From the NCBI RefSeq assembly GCF_013404085.1, contig NZ_JABFHO010000001.1, positions 3,671,501 through 3,735,500 on the forward strand: DNA of 64,000 nucleotides, read 5' to 3'. The position numbers and the translations under genes are program-made. This DNA comes from Winogradskyella helgolandensis. GTDB taxonomy: Bacteria; Bacteroidota; Bacteroidia; Flavobacteriales; Flavobacteriaceae. The notes under the pieces were generated by a model. It had not been told where the DNA came from. It saw only the letters and a program-made list of their open reading frames with translations, and ran no database searches. Of this stretch, positions 1-11,100 are shown piece after piece (the first letter of the stretch is position 1; each line of letters opens with the position of its first letter).

Positions 1-3000
1 TAGGCTCTGAACTATTTAATGTTAATCTCAATTTATAATTTTCACCAACAACTAACTCTGAAGCGTACATTGCCACTAAAACTTTATCATAAGTACAAGC
101 TATTTCTTGCAGACTGCCACCATTGTCTTTATAAAGTGTCATTGTAACGACAGGATAAGGCATATCTCCACTAGTATCATAAAAGTTTCCAGTAAATCCA
201 TTGACTTCAATAATATGTACTAGTGATTCAGCCGTAAAATCAAACCAAACATCACCACCATTTGTTCCATCACAACTCATGGTTTCAGATGATACTGTTG
301 CATCAACAAATGAGACCTCTGTGACTTTAAGATCACAAGATTCATCTGAATTTATAGGTAGGGTAATCGCTGTTGTCACATCATCATTTCTTACAAAATC
401 AAAAGGACCTGACCAATAACTTTCACCTTCAGCACTACAAACTGCTCTTACAAAATACTCATAAGTCGCAGCATTAGGATCATTAAAATCTGCAGCGGTT
501 GGTGTATACGAATTTGTTGAAACAATGGTTCCTGATTCTGGTAATGTTCCATTTTCAATAGACTGAATAGCAACCTCCCACTCTGTTTCACTGCCACCTG
601 GCGTCCATGACATTACATTGGTATCGCTAATCGCTAAATCAGTAGGTTGTGGACAAGAAATTACACCACAAATTGCTGTACCTTCATAAACGGTTCTTCT
701 TAGCGGAATATTTAAAGGACTTAGGTATACTGAAACTCCTTCGCTATTTAAAATTTCAAATTGGTAATTTTCATATTGTGATTGAGCACTTCCTAAAGTA
801 CCAAAGAATACTGAAAATTCAACACCTGAACATAAAAAGACCGTAAACTCTTCGGCATCTTCTCCATTAAATGGCAATGATTGTGTTACTTGATTATTTT
901 GAGTGATATCTAATGATGCAGATATACTCCAATCACTAGTTAGTATAAAGGTATATTGACACAAGTTATCAAAGCTACATTTTGTGGTCACGATTTCTGG
1001 TGCTGTCCACTCGCCATTATTTCCATCACAAACTGCTCTAATGTAAATATCATACATTGTTGAAGCCTCTAACCCTGTAATTGTAAACGGATTTGTTGAA
1101 GCATTATATAAATAAGCTGGATCCGTATCTCCAACAGGAGCCGGAGTTCCTGATGGTTGCACTGAAATTTCCCATTCTGTTTCATCACCATTTACATCCC
1201 AACCTACTTCCACTTCTGTATCTGTAATGTTGTTTAATGTTACATTTGAAGGCTGTGCACATTCTGGAACATCTTCAATATTCACATTATCTATGGCTAA
1301 TACATAACCACGATATCCTTGAGGGCTAGGTGGAAAATACGGCACATGAAATGCTATATTTATATCACCACTTACACCTTCTGGAAAGTTTATTATTTTA
1401 ACTCTATATTCCTCATTACTAATTATTACAGGGTCATCATCGGAATCATATAAAACTGTTGTAAATTCATCCAAACCTGTTCCATTGGTAGACAATAAAA
1501 CTTCTAAATCTTCAATATAATAGACACTAGCTGCTCTATAATAGAATCGTAAACGTTGATTTTCAGTAATTGTAATTGTTGGAGAAATCAACCAATCGTC
1601 ACTGCTTCCATTTGTAGTTGTAGTAACGGCTGCAGATTGATTTCCTTCGTAAGGAAATACCGAACTATTTAATTGCCAATAGTAATAATCTTGATTGTTA
1701 TTAACTACTTGCCAACAGTCAACAGAGTCAGAATCCGTATTAAAGGTTTCAACAAAAGGACTTGAAAACGACGTACATAATGTTCTAAACTGCATTGGCC
1801 CAATCCAATCGCTAGTACCATCACCACAATCAGACATAACATAAAATTCATATTCCGTATCTGGTAATAAATCGGTTGCCAAATAACTAGTCGTTTCAAC
1901 AGATGTTCCATTTTCGGTTGGTACACCAGATCCTGCTGATTGTACAACAATATTCCAAGCTGTTTCATCATACCCAAGAGACCACGATAAATCTGCTGTA
2001 GTTTCTGTCGTTGTATTTACAACTAAATCAGATGGATTAACACAAGATGGAGCGTCAGTTATACTCACATCGTCTATACTTAGCATAGACCAAATTCCTG
2101 TAAATTCTGGTGGTACTCTAAATGCAAAGTAAACCGTTCCGGTACCTTCTACAATTATCGTTTTTTCTTCATACGTACTATTAGATATGATTTCTAAAGG
2201 TGAAATCACTGAAAAACTACCTGGACTTGTGTTAGTCGTAGACATTAATACCTCTAAACCAAAACGTGTTGCACTAGAAAATAATGAAAAATCGGCTCTA
2301 ACATTAAATTTTAAGGCTTTTGGAGTCCCATCTAAATTTATAGCTGGTGAAATTAAATAGTCATTAAAACTCGTTGGAGGTGTAAATATGGATGTTTGCA
2401 TAACGGCATGATAATCATCAATCATCCATGCTGTTCCATCATTATTGGCATCTGTAATTTTCCAACAGAATTTTTGAGTATCTGAATCTTCATCATCAAA
2501 ACTTTCATAAAACGGCGTGTCGTAAGACGTACACAAGGTTGTAAATGCTATTGGCCCAACCCACTGACTTTGGTCATCTTCTGCACAAACAGCTCTTACG
2601 TAAAATTCATATCGATTACCAGACTCTAAATCATTTGCCATATAAGGAAAATTACTAGACGTAATAATTCCTGGTTCGGTAGGTAAACCTGAATTTAAAT
2701 CTTGAATTGCCACTTCCCATTCTGTTTCTTCATCACCAGGGTTCCAAAATAACCAAGCAGAATCGTCTGTAATTTGAAGTACGAATGGGTTTAAAGGATC
2801 TGGACAAGTGGGTTTATCTTCAATATTTACATCATCGATAGTAAATCTTAATGCTGTTTCGGTTGTATTAGGTTCTACAATCCACGCAATATTAACTTCG
2901 CCCACAATGTCTTCAGGTAAATCCACAATGATTTCTTGAAAACTTGTATTGTTAATTGTAGTTGCTGGTAACACTACAGTAGTAAAATCATCTACACCAA

Positions 3001-4927
3001 CACCTGTTGTAGATAATTTTACGGTATATGTTGATGCTCCTTGTGTTGATCTATGTTTATAGCGTATACGTTTTGGTGTACCGTCAAAATTCATTCGTGG
3101 AGACACGTACATATCGTTATTTTCATAGCGTGCGCTTTCAGTTCGGACGGTAGCCCATCCACCAATAAAATTCCAAGTAACACCATCACCATTAGCATCA
3201 ATAGTAGTCCAACAAGGCTCCGGATTTTCGTCAGTAGCATTATTAAAATCCGTAAAATATGGAAGATTAAACGACGTACACTGCGTTGTAAATGTGCTTG
3301 GATTACTCCAATCACCAGGTGTGCCATCACATATAGATCTCACATACAAATCGTATGTTGTAGCAGTTGTCAATCCTGTATTAATAACATTCCCAATATT
3401 GGTGTTGGTTGCTGTACCAGAACCTGTTGGCTCTCCAGATTCTGTTGGAACTACAATGTATTCCCACGTATCTGCAAAACCACCAATATTATCCCAAGAA
3501 AACTCTACACTGTTTTCTGTTAAACCGTTGTAAGTAAAATCAGCTGGTGGTGCACATGTGCCTCCAGAAATTTCTAATTCAAAACACATACCTGCTCCAG
3601 ATGAAAATAAGGTAGAGACTACAATAACATAAGTTTCACCTGCTTCTACAAATAAATTATCTATAGATTTTGGTTCGAAACCATTAGTCGTATTTACACC
3701 TGCAATACAATTAACACCAACAGAGGCACAGCTATCATATACGAGAAGGGTACTGAGCGCATTATAACAGTTATTTGATTGGTCACCTCCGTCAAAAGTA
3801 GTTTGAGTCAATGATATCAATTCATCTTGTGTCGGAGTATATGTAAAAAACACTTTATCTCCATTTAAATAATTTGTTGAACTAGCACCCGATATACAAT
3901 TAGAACCTTGTGTCGTGTAGCTTACATCTGGATTTGCCCAATTAGCTAAATTGTCTGTAAAAATATAAGGCGTTGATGAAATATTTGGAATACTAATAGG
4001 AGTGTCACAAGACAGACCATATTTTAGAGTTTCAAACGTATATGGTCCCGTAAAAGCGCTCTGTGTATCGTTATCACAAACAGCAGCGATATAAATATCA
4101 AATTCAGTTTCAGGGTCAAGGTTCATTAAAGCGTAACTTGTTCCTGTTACAGGAATACCACTATCTGCAGGAACACCTCCTGTTGGAAGAATTTGAATTT
4201 CAAAATTAGTTGCGGTTGGATGCGTCCAACTAACCTCTGCAGTATCTACCGTTATGGCATCAATTGTTACAGTATCATCTATGACTTCTATACAACCTTC
4301 TAAGATAGAAAACTCATCTACAAACCATTCATCACCAGTTGGTGTTGCTCCATTTTGAGTGTTTATAGTTACAAATGCTATATATATTTCTAATCCAGCC
4401 GGAATTGAAGTCGGTATCTCTACGACCTTTTTTTCATAAGATGTTTGACTACCTATATTTAAGGTAGATTCTGTATATGATTGAAGAGGAATATTAAATC
4501 CATTTATATCGGGTTGTGCTGCCGTAGAAAGTCTAATTTCGTATTGCGCTCCATTATCTGCTTCATTAGACTGTTTTGTATAGAATTGAATTTCCCCATT
4601 TTCTGGAATAGTAATTTGCGGTGTAATCAAAAAATACTGAGCTGTATTTTGATCACCTATATTATCTGAACTCGGATTTATTGAAACGCCATTTGTACTT
4701 AAATAGCCATCGGTAGTTGTACTCCAATCAACAGCACCAACTCCATTTCCAATGAGTGTCCATGTTGCAGGAATACCGCTATCAAAAGTTTCATTTAATT
4801 GCGCAAATCCTTTTACTGAAATTAATAAAAAAAATGTAAAGGCAAAACGGAAATTTCTTTTTTTAAACATTGCAATCGAAGAAAAGCTGGATTCTCTTGC
4901 AACTGACTTTTGTAATTTGTTTCTCAT
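1..4927 (-). CDS. Giant modular secreted protein (FN3 / choice-of-anchor J repeats), C-terminus cut by window edge
   Basis: The minus frame is open for 1642 codons and runs off the left edge, so the true C-terminus is not visible. The N-terminus carries a signal peptide ending GFAQ. The body alternates fibronectin type III-like modules with jelly-roll choice-of-anchor J modules. Conserved module openers are CTSFNLPYFTDF, CTSYDTPFYESF and CTSFSSPFVETF. Such proteins in Flavobacteriaceae are usually exported by the type IX system and act at the surface as adhesins or enzymes. No catalytic motif was recognised, and the sorting domain would lie outside the window. The first ATG is at 4927. An in-frame ATG at 4870 gives a more typical signal peptide (MFKKRNF then a hydrophobic run) and may be the real start. 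Confidence 0.85.
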   Translation of the reverse strand, partial: MRNKLQKSVARESSFSSIAMFKKRNFRFAFTFFLLISVKGFAQLNETFDSGIPATWTLIGNGVGAVDWSTTTDGYLSTNGVSINPSSDNIGDQNTAQYFLITPQITIPENGEIQFYTKQSNEADNGAQYEIRLSTAAQPDINGFNIPLQSYTESTLNIGSQTSYEKKVVEIPTSIPAGLEIYIAFVTINTQNGATPTGDEWFVDEFSILEGCIEVIDDTVTIDAITVDTAEVSWTHPTATNFEIQILPTGGVPADSGIPVTGTSYALMNLDPETEFDIYIAAVCDNDTQSAFTGPYTFETLKYGLSCDTPISIPNISSTPYIFTDNLANWANPDVSYTTQGSNCISGASSTNYLNGDKVFFTYTPTQDELISLTQTTFDGGDQSNNCYNALSTLLVYDSCASVGVNCIAGVNTTNGFEPKSIDNLFVEAGETYVIVVSTLFSSGAGMCFELEISGGTCAPPADFTYNGLTENSVEFSWDNIGGFADTWEYIVVPTESGEPTGSGTATNTNIGNVINTGLTTATTYDLYVRSICDGTPGDWSNPSTFTTQCTSFNLPYFTDFNNATDENPEPCWTTIDANGDGVTWNFIGGWATVRTESARYENNDMYVSPRMNFDGTPKRIRYKHRSTQGASTYTVKLSTTGVGVDDFTTVVLPATTINNTSFQEIIVDLPEDIVGEVNIAWIVEPNTTETALRFTIDDVNIEDKPTCPDPLNPFVLQITDDSAWLFWNPGDEETEWEVAIQDLNSGLPTEPGIITSSNFPYMANDLESGNRYEFYVRAVCAEDDQSQWVGPIAFTTLCTSYDTPFYESFDDEDSDTQKFCWKITDANNDGTAWMIDDYHAVMQTSIFTPPTSFNDYLISPAINLDGTPKALKFNVRADFSLFSSATRFGLEVLMSTTNTSPGSFSVISPLEIISNSTYEEKTIIVEGTGTVYFAFRVPPEFTGIWSMLSIDDVSITDAPSCVNPSDLVVNTTTETTADLSWSLGYDETAWNIVVQSAGSGVPTENGTSVETTSYLATDLLPDTEYEFYVMSDCGDGTSDWIGPMQFRTLCTSFSSPFVETFNTDSDSVDCWQVVNNNQDYYYWQLNSSVFPYEGNQSAAVTTTTNGSSDDWLISPTITITENQRLRFYYRAASVYYIEDLEVLLSTNGTGLDEFTTVLYDSDDDPVIISNEEYRVKIINFPEGVSGDINIAFHVPYFPPSPQGYRGYVLAIDNVNIEDVPECAQPSNVTLNNITDTEVEVGWDVNGDETEWEISVQPSGTPAPVGDTDPAYLYNASTNPFTITGLEASTMYDIYIRAVCDGNNGEWTAPEIVTTKCSFDNLCQYTFILTSDWSISASLDITQNNQVTQSLPFNGEDAEEFTVFLCSGVEFSVFFGTLGSAQSQYENYQFEILNSEGVSVYLSPLNIPLRRTVYEGTAICGVISCPQPTDLAISDTNVMSWTPGGSETEWEVAIQSIENGTLPESGTIVSTNSYTPTAADFNDPNAATYEYFVRAVCSAEGESYWSGPFDFVRNDDVTTAITLPINSDESCDLKVTEVSFVDATVSSETMSCDGTNGGDVWFDFTAESLVHIIEVNGFTGNFYDTSGDMPYPVVTMTLYKDNGGSLQEIACTYDKVLVAMYASELVVGENYKLRLTLNSSEP
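1260..3560 (-). repeat. Three tandem ~750-bp protein-module repeats
   Basis: Within the giant secreted protein, blocks of about 250 residues recur. Their boundaries lie near 1770, 2531 and 3277. Each block has a Cys-Thr-Ser-x-x-x-P opener, a jelly-roll section ending in a DDVNIED-like or DNVNIED-like motif, then a Trp-containing FN3 section (for example ETEWEVAIQ and ETEWEISVQ). The copies are clearly diverged, so they reflect old module duplication rather than recent expansion. Confidence 0.7.
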
Positions 4928-5079
4928 GTTAAATCAATTTCAGAATTAATAATTCAATGCTAAATATATATTAATATGATTAATACATATAGCTTAAGTC
5001 TTTATTTTTTCCCGAAATCTAATAGTCAAAATAAATACATAAAAACATGATTTACAACACTTTAAAACAATATATTGTG

Positions 5080-6237
5080 CTATTTAATTTTAATCGAAGG
5101 TTTTATGCTTTGAGTGCTTTCTATTTTTTGTTGTAGTGCTTTAATTGCGTTTTTGTTTTTAACTTCTATCAAAACAACGACAATGATGAAGGTTAATACA
5201 ATTAAAATTAACAAGTAAATTCTATTTCTAAATTGCGATTGAATATCATTTAATTCTTCATTTAAATTTTTAGAATTTTCAATAATTGATACGCTTAGAG
5301 AGTTGCGTTCAGATTTTTTTATTTCTAATTGTGTCTTTAAAAATAGCTCGTAGTATTTTTGATATTCATCCCATCGGTTTAAGGCTAAATAATTCTCAAA
5401 TAGCCCTTTGTATATCCCTAAGTTTAAAACTAAATCCCCTACATTTTTAGATTTATCTAAAGCAGATTGTAAGAGCAACACAGAGGCTTCATACTTGCCT
5501 TCTAATGTATGTACTTCTGCCATACCTTTTTCCGCAAATGAAACTAAGCTACTAGCATTTTCAATATTTGCTAATTCAATTGACTTATTAAAGCTCTCTT
5601 TTGCATTGGCATATTCCGAAAGTAATATTTGGCAATTTCCTTTATTATAATATCCTATACTTCTATTATGATGGTGTTTACCAAGTCTTTCGTACTCTTT
5701 TAACCCTTTTTCAAAAAACGCTATTGCAATATCACAATTTAAATTGTCCTTATATACAAATCCTTTTACTAGATAACTAGATGCCAAGGTTCCTCCAACA
5801 ACATCTCTATCTGAATAATTTAAACATCTTTTTTCAACTTCCTCCATATACTCTATGGCCTTGTCATAAATTTTGAGTTGCTGATATAGAATTCCTGTTT
5901 TAAATAACATTTCTATTTGCAGTTTTTCATTATCAATTTGACTAGAAAACTCATTAGCTTTAATGATATAATCTAAAGCTTTTTGATAATCTCTTTTTGA
6001 TGTGTAAGCTGTAGAAACGACCATTAACGCATTAGTCCTCGTTTGTATAGAATAAGAGCTATTGTCATAGACCGTCAAAGCTAATTCAATTGATCTGTTA
6101 GGATCTTTATAAACTGCTTTTGTAGCTTCTTTTACTAAACTGTCCCCTTGCTGTTCTGGTAATTGAATAGCAAAAAGAGAAGGTGTTATGAGAACAAACA
6201 CACCAAGAAGCAAATAATATTTAAATTTCAAACCCAT
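5080..6237 (-). CDS. TPR-repeat membrane protein without DNA-binding domain
   Basis: A 385-residue protein with an N-terminal signal or anchor segment (about residues 5-24), then roughly 280 residues of helical tetratricopeptide-like repeats. One transmembrane helix follows near residues 340-362 (IYLLILIVLTFIIVVVLI), then a short basic tail. It matches the architecture of its upstream neighbour but lacks that protein's C-terminal helix-turn-helix. Its ATG overlaps the neighbour's stop codon by one base (TAATG), so the two are probably translationally coupled. It may be a partner or degenerate paralogue in one membrane signalling unit. The exact function is not known. Confidence 0.8.
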   Translation of the reverse strand: MGLKFKYYLLLGVFVLITPSLFAIQLPEQQGDSLVKEATKAVYKDPNRSIELALTVYDNSSYSIQTRTNALMVVSTAYTSKRDYQKALDYIIKANEFSSQIDNEKLQIEMLFKTGILYQQLKIYDKAIEYMEEVEKRCLNYSDRDVVGGTLASSYLVKGFVYKDNLNCDIAIAFFEKGLKEYERLGKHHHNRSIGYYNKGNCQILLSEYANAKESFNKSIELANIENASSLVSFAEKGMAEVHTLEGKYEASVLLLQSALDKSKNVGDLVLNLGIYKGLFENYLALNRWDEYQKYYELFLKTQLEIKKSERNSLSVSIIENSKNLNEELNDIQSQFRNRIYLLILIVLTFIIVVVLIEVKNKNAIKALQQKIESTQSIKPSIKIK

Positions 6238-7850
6238 TAAGTTTCTTTATTATTTAAAATTTCCTCGCGTTCTATTTTTAGTAAATTTATGAATGTCGCT
6301 GGAGACATACCCACGATTCCCTTAAATACAGTAGTAAAGTTACTATGTGATGAGAAACCACTTTCATCGGCTAGAAAACTAATTTTATAATTTATGTAAT
6401 TGGTATCATTTTTTAATTTTTCAATTATATAGTTTACTCTGAGTTTATTTATAAAGGTGTTAAAATTATCGTTATAGTTTTTATTAATAATTTCAGAAAG
6501 ATACTTGGTGTTGGTTTCAAATTGACCTGCTAATAATGCAAGCGACATATCTTTACTTAAGTATTTTAACGATTTTTCAAAACGCTGAAGCTTTAATATA
6601 ATATTTTGCTCGGTTTCTTCGGGTATTACTAAACGTTTATTGACCTGTTTCTGTACATTTTGTGTCGGTTTTACTTTTGTAAAAATATTCCGACTTACTT
6701 CTAAATAATTAATAATCTCTCTTTTACGCTTTTTTATGTTTTCGCTTTTTATAAGAATTAAAATCCCAATAATGATAATAAATATGGCAACTGCAAATGA
6801 AATGAATAAGTACTGATTGTATTTTGATTTGTAACTTTCTAGTTGGCTTTCTTCTTGTCTACTAATAATATTGAAATACGTATTAACAGATTGTTGCTCT
6901 ATTTCCTCTATTGAATTATTTAGATTTAAAAACTTTTTATAATATACGTTATGTTGATTATTCTGATTAGATGCCAAATAGTTAATTGCTAAATCTCTGT
7001 GTATCTGCTCCAATAAAAACTGATTATCTAAAATTTCAGCAAATTGTAATGCAATAAATAAGGTTTCTTTACTTTTTTTAAATTCTTTATTCTGAAGATA
7101 TAACAGTCCTGATTCCTTATAGGTTAAGGCTTTTTCATACAAGTTATTATTTTGAGACGTATTTAATAACTCAAATGTTTTATCCATATATACAAAAGCA
7201 GAATCGTACTGATTTAAACTATTATATGCTTTTGTAGTTAATAAATAATACGTTCTTTTTTCATTTTCGTTATTATCTAAAAAACTTTTAAATTGAATTT
7301 CCTTCTCTTTTAGCTCCGTTATGGCTTCATTAATCTTGAGCCTGTCTAGAAGCATATTTATATGTTCTAAAAAAATATGATATTCAAAACGGTCTTTTTC
7401 TAATAAAATTTCCGAATTTAAAGCTCTTGCTTTATTGAGACACTCTATAGATTGGGGATCTAAATATAGTTTTCGTAATAGTCTAGCTTTAATAATATTA
7501 TTTTCTATTCGTGTATTTACATCTACTTCTTCTAATTGGTTGACCTCATCAAAGGCATAAACAATAGCATTATCATAATCCCCTTTGGCCATATAACTTT
7601 TAGCCAATAGCAAGTTAGCAGTTGCATTTTCATTAGGTTTTTGACTAATATTTAAGATGTGGTCTGCTATTTTTATAGCTTCAACCGGATTAGAATAAAC
7701 GAGCTCTTCTGCCTTTAAAACAAGATCACTTTGTTGCGCATACAAATGTTTTGACAACAGAAGGTATAGAATTGTAATTACACAAAACTTTATTAGCGGA
7801 TGACTGCTAATATTCTTTAATGTTTTTATATTTATTAAATTTAATATCAT
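6237..7850 (-). CDS. TPR membrane sensor with C-terminal AraC-type DNA-binding domain
   Basis: The protein has 537 residues if started at the ATG at 7850; a TTG six codons upstream is less likely. In order it has a signal anchor (ending LYAQQ), TPR-like helical repeats, a transmembrane helix (YLFISFAVAIFIIIIGILIL), a linker and a C-terminal AraC/XylS helix-turn-helix domain. The domain shows the typical second-helix region FLADESGFSSHSNFTTVF and the end motif GMSPATF. Flavobacteria have many such one-protein membrane regulators, with the TPR part outside and the DNA-binding part inside. It may control the flanking secreted-protein genes; this is inferred from context only. Confidence 0.88.
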   Translation of the reverse strand: MILNLINIKTLKNISSHPLIKFCVITILYLLLSKHLYAQQSDLVLKAEELVYSNPVEAIKIADHILNISQKPNENATANLLLAKSYMAKGDYDNAIVYAFDEVNQLEEVDVNTRIENNIIKARLLRKLYLDPQSIECLNKARALNSEILLEKDRFEYHIFLEHINMLLDRLKINEAITELKEKEIQFKSFLDNNENEKRTYYLLTTKAYNSLNQYDSAFVYMDKTFELLNTSQNNNLYEKALTYKESGLLYLQNKEFKKSKETLFIALQFAEILDNQFLLEQIHRDLAINYLASNQNNQHNVYYKKFLNLNNSIEEIEQQSVNTYFNIISRQEESQLESYKSKYNQYLFISFAVAIFIIIIGILILIKSENIKKRKREIINYLEVSRNIFTKVKPTQNVQKQVNKRLVIPEETEQNIILKLQRFEKSLKYLSKDMSLALLAGQFETNTKYLSEIINKNYNDNFNTFINKLRVNYIIEKLKNDTNYINYKISFLADESGFSSHSNFTTVFKGIVGMSPATFINLLKIEREEILNNKET

Positions 7851-7951
7851 ATTACAACTACAATGCAAATATTGTTTTCGACGTTATACTATTTAAAAAT
7901 ACAGCGCAAATAGACTATCTTTTTAGATAGAATTACTAAATAGCATCAAAA

Positions 7952-7983
7952 TATAGGTATAAAAGTATTAAACAATACCTATA
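7952..7983. promoter_or_regulatory. Perfect 9-bp inverted repeat upstream of the TPR-AraC gene
   Basis: Arms TATAGGTAT (7952-7960) and ATACCTATA (7975-7983) are separated by 14 bp, about 100 bp upstream of the regulator's start codon. Arm length and spacing suit a dimeric regulator site such as an autoregulatory operator. Neither arm is followed by a T-tract, so this is not a terminator. The function is inferred only. Confidence 0.4.
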
Positions 7984-8049
7984 CAACGTAACAATATAAA
8001 TATAGATTTTTATTTCTAGCAAAAACACTTGCATAAAATGTATAAAAAA

Positions 8050-8068
8050 AGCAGCCACATGGGCTGCT
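8050..8068 (-). terminator. Rho-independent terminator of the T9SS protein gene
   Basis: A 7-bp stem AGCAGCC/GGCTGCT with a 5-nt loop has A/T runs on both flanks. On the minus strand it is followed by seven T residues. It lies about 90 bp after the stop of the 8155-11187 gene. Confidence 0.8.
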
Positions 8069-8154
8069 TATTTTTTTTAAAACAAAACATGAGCTATAAT
8101 CTAATATAGCCCATGTTTATTGATTTGCTATTAATCAATTGAGGTCATTAAAGT

Positions 8155-11100
8155 TTATTTTTTAACAACTTTAATCGTATTCTGAGAACCATTAGTAGTA
8201 ATTGTAACAAAGTACACACCACTAATTAAATCCTCCATATTAATTGTTGTTTCTAAGCTATTAGGAGTAGCCATCTGAACTTTTTGACCAACAATGTTGT
8301 GCACACTAACATTTGAGATTGCGCTTGTCGCTTCAATCGTTAATGTATTTACTATAGGGTTTGGATAGTATTTAAATGTGTCTAAAGTATTTGAATCTAA
8401 ATTTAATGTAGCATCTGGATAGACTAACAAATCAAAAGATTCAATAGTATTATTATCAAAACTAAAAATTGATATTAAATACGTGTTTCCTCCAACTAAT
8501 TCTACCGTACGTTCACCTGAATTATAACAATATGTTTCAGCAACATAATTATTAGCTGTTAATGAACAATCATCTGTATTAAATATTGTGTAATTAGGAT
8601 AACCCACAGTATTTGTAAGGTTAAAGTGATACGTACCAGTTTGGGTTGCTGTAAAGCTATACCAAATAGTTTTCGCTGATGACGCACAAGACTCAGATGA
8701 TGGGTAGGAGTTTGCAAAATCACCAGATATCATGTTATCTCCATTAGCATCAGTAGACTCAGATAAAACTGTTGGTGTAGCACAGCTATCATTTTCAACA
8801 GGCGGTGGTAATTTAAATATACATAAATCGAAATCAATACCAGGTCCATCATCTCCAGATCTTACCATTACATAATAGCTTTCACCACTAGTTGCTGAAA
8901 GCACATAAGGATCAGAATTGTAACAATTTGTACTTTCTTCAACTAAAGCTCCACAAGTTCCTGAATAAACAGAGAAATATGAACTTGGATCTAACTGCGT
9001 TCTTTCAAAAGAAAGCTTGTATAAACCAGTTTCAGGTGCTGTAAATACATACCATACATCTTTATAAAAAGCTGTAAAGTCAGCGTTGCAGCTATTATCA
9101 TCCGAAATTGTTGCTCCTACTGTAGTTCCAGTAATCTGGTTATCACAACTTTCATCTGTAGACACATTTAATACCGTAGCATCAGCACACTCATCATTAG
9201 CTGGAGCTGCAGGTGGTTCTTTTAAACAGATGTCAAAATTTTGAGCATATTCACCACTATTAGCAGAGCTATTTCTGATATAATACGTGTTACCTACAGT
9301 TAAATTATTTAATGTAATGTAGTTGCTAAAGGATGTCACACAAGCCAAACTTGTAAATGAACCACAAGTTCCTTCTAGTAATTCGGTAGCTTGTATTATT
9401 CCCCCATCTCCAATTACTGCAACAATATTAGAATATTCTAATATGATCGTTTCTTTGGTAGCTTCAAAGCTAAACCACACATCATTACTGTTTGTAAAAT
9501 CACAATTTATTGGATTGTTAGTTGATTCTGAAGCTCCTGCATTAGTTGCGCTAGTAACAATCGCACAAGTACCATCTGTATTAATTGTTAAAACAGTACT
9601 ATTTACACAATCGTCATTTGATGGTGGACAATAAAAGTAAATTGAATCTGAATAAGAACATTCAGTAAAACCATTATTAGTCAATGTAAATTCAACAGTA
9701 GTTCCAGTCGGATAAGGACCTACATTTACAATTCCAGTTGAAGTAATAGCATCGTTTGAATAACCAAAATTATCCGCTAAAGTTAAGTCTAATGCATCAC
9801 CTAAATAGCTAATATCAACATCTACAGAAAACTCACCTGAATCACATTCAGCAACTGGAGTAACCGTAAATTCAGGATTAATACACTCATTTTGAGTAAC
9901 AATCATAGAATAAGAAAATGTACCGTCATAACTTGCACGACTCAATACAACAAAATAAGAATGACCAGCCAATAAAACAACATCTGTAAGTTCCATTGTA
10001 TAAGGTGGTGCAGATGCATAATTATCTCCTAACGTTGCGACACAATTTGAAGACGTATCAGGACACCCTTCCATAACGTGAATAGCTGCTGCATATTCAG
10101 ATACATTGGCAAGACTAATATCTATTGACATATCTTCATCAGGTGTAATTTGATAGAATACATCATTACCTGTCATAAACGCTTCTGGATAACCACCACA
10201 AGGTCCTACATTAATATTATTTTCGTAGTTAGCAGTATCGTCATTAGCAACAATATATGGTAGTGTAGCTATATCTATTGGGCTAGAACATGTTGCTCCT
10301 GGTATTGGTGTTAAACGTGTCGTAAAACTTTCTTCTGTACAACCTGTTGCACTACCAATACCATTAAATGGTACAATATTTACAAAATATTCTGTCTCAT
10401 AAACCAAACCTAAGCCGTCTAATGAATAACTTGTAGTTGCTGTAGTAGCTGCATCCACAATTTCAGTTCCCCCTGAAGTCGTACCCACAGAAACCGCATA
10501 GCCTGTTGGTAAACCTGTTGCAGCTTCCCAAGTTAAAACGGTATTTAAATCAGCACTTGCAGATCCATTTACAGGATTTAATAATACTGTATCGCAATTT
10601 GGCACTTCAGTTGCTATTTGCGTCATTGAAATATTATCTATTACAACAAATAATTTTGCCGTTGCAATTGTTGTTGCAGTTGCAACAAATCGCGCTTGAA
10701 AGTCACTACCCGCTGTAAGTGCACCTAAATTAGTCACTGGTATTGAATAACAATTATCAACATCGTTAAAAGCATAATTTGAATCATCTATAGTATATGC
10801 TGTAATCCAGTTGACACCTCCATCTAACGAGTACTCAAGAACAACACTTCCCCAACCTTCTGCTGGAGCACTAAATGTAATAGGCGGCCAAAATGTAGCT
10901 TGTTCAAGAATATTTACTGAGAAACTAACAGTAAGATCAGTATCATTAGTTATTGTAGTGTAGTTTTGAGTTGTAACAGTTGCTGATCCTGCAAACTCGA
11001 AACCTGTAACTAATGCCTTACCAGACCCATCACATACAAAACCAGGTGTCGCTAAAAAGTCGCCTGTTTGAGTCCAATCTGTCGGAAGCTCAAAATCTGG

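Larger units (their letters stand above)
7851..8154. other. Intergenic region with an inverted repeat and a terminator
   Basis: These 304 bases hold no convincing gene. They contain the rho-independent terminator of the downstream-ending secreted-protein gene and a perfect 9-bp inverted repeat (7952-7983). A short CTATCT/AGATAG palindrome sits at 7915-7930. The part nearest 7850 should contain the promoter of the TPR-AraC gene, but no clear TAnnTTTG box stands out. Confidence 0.5.

Noticed and set aside
201..4949. Several plus- and minus-strand ORFs of 60-156 codons across the first 5 kb
   Set aside because: They are shadows of the long open minus frame of the giant secreted protein; none has a promoter or a recognisable product.
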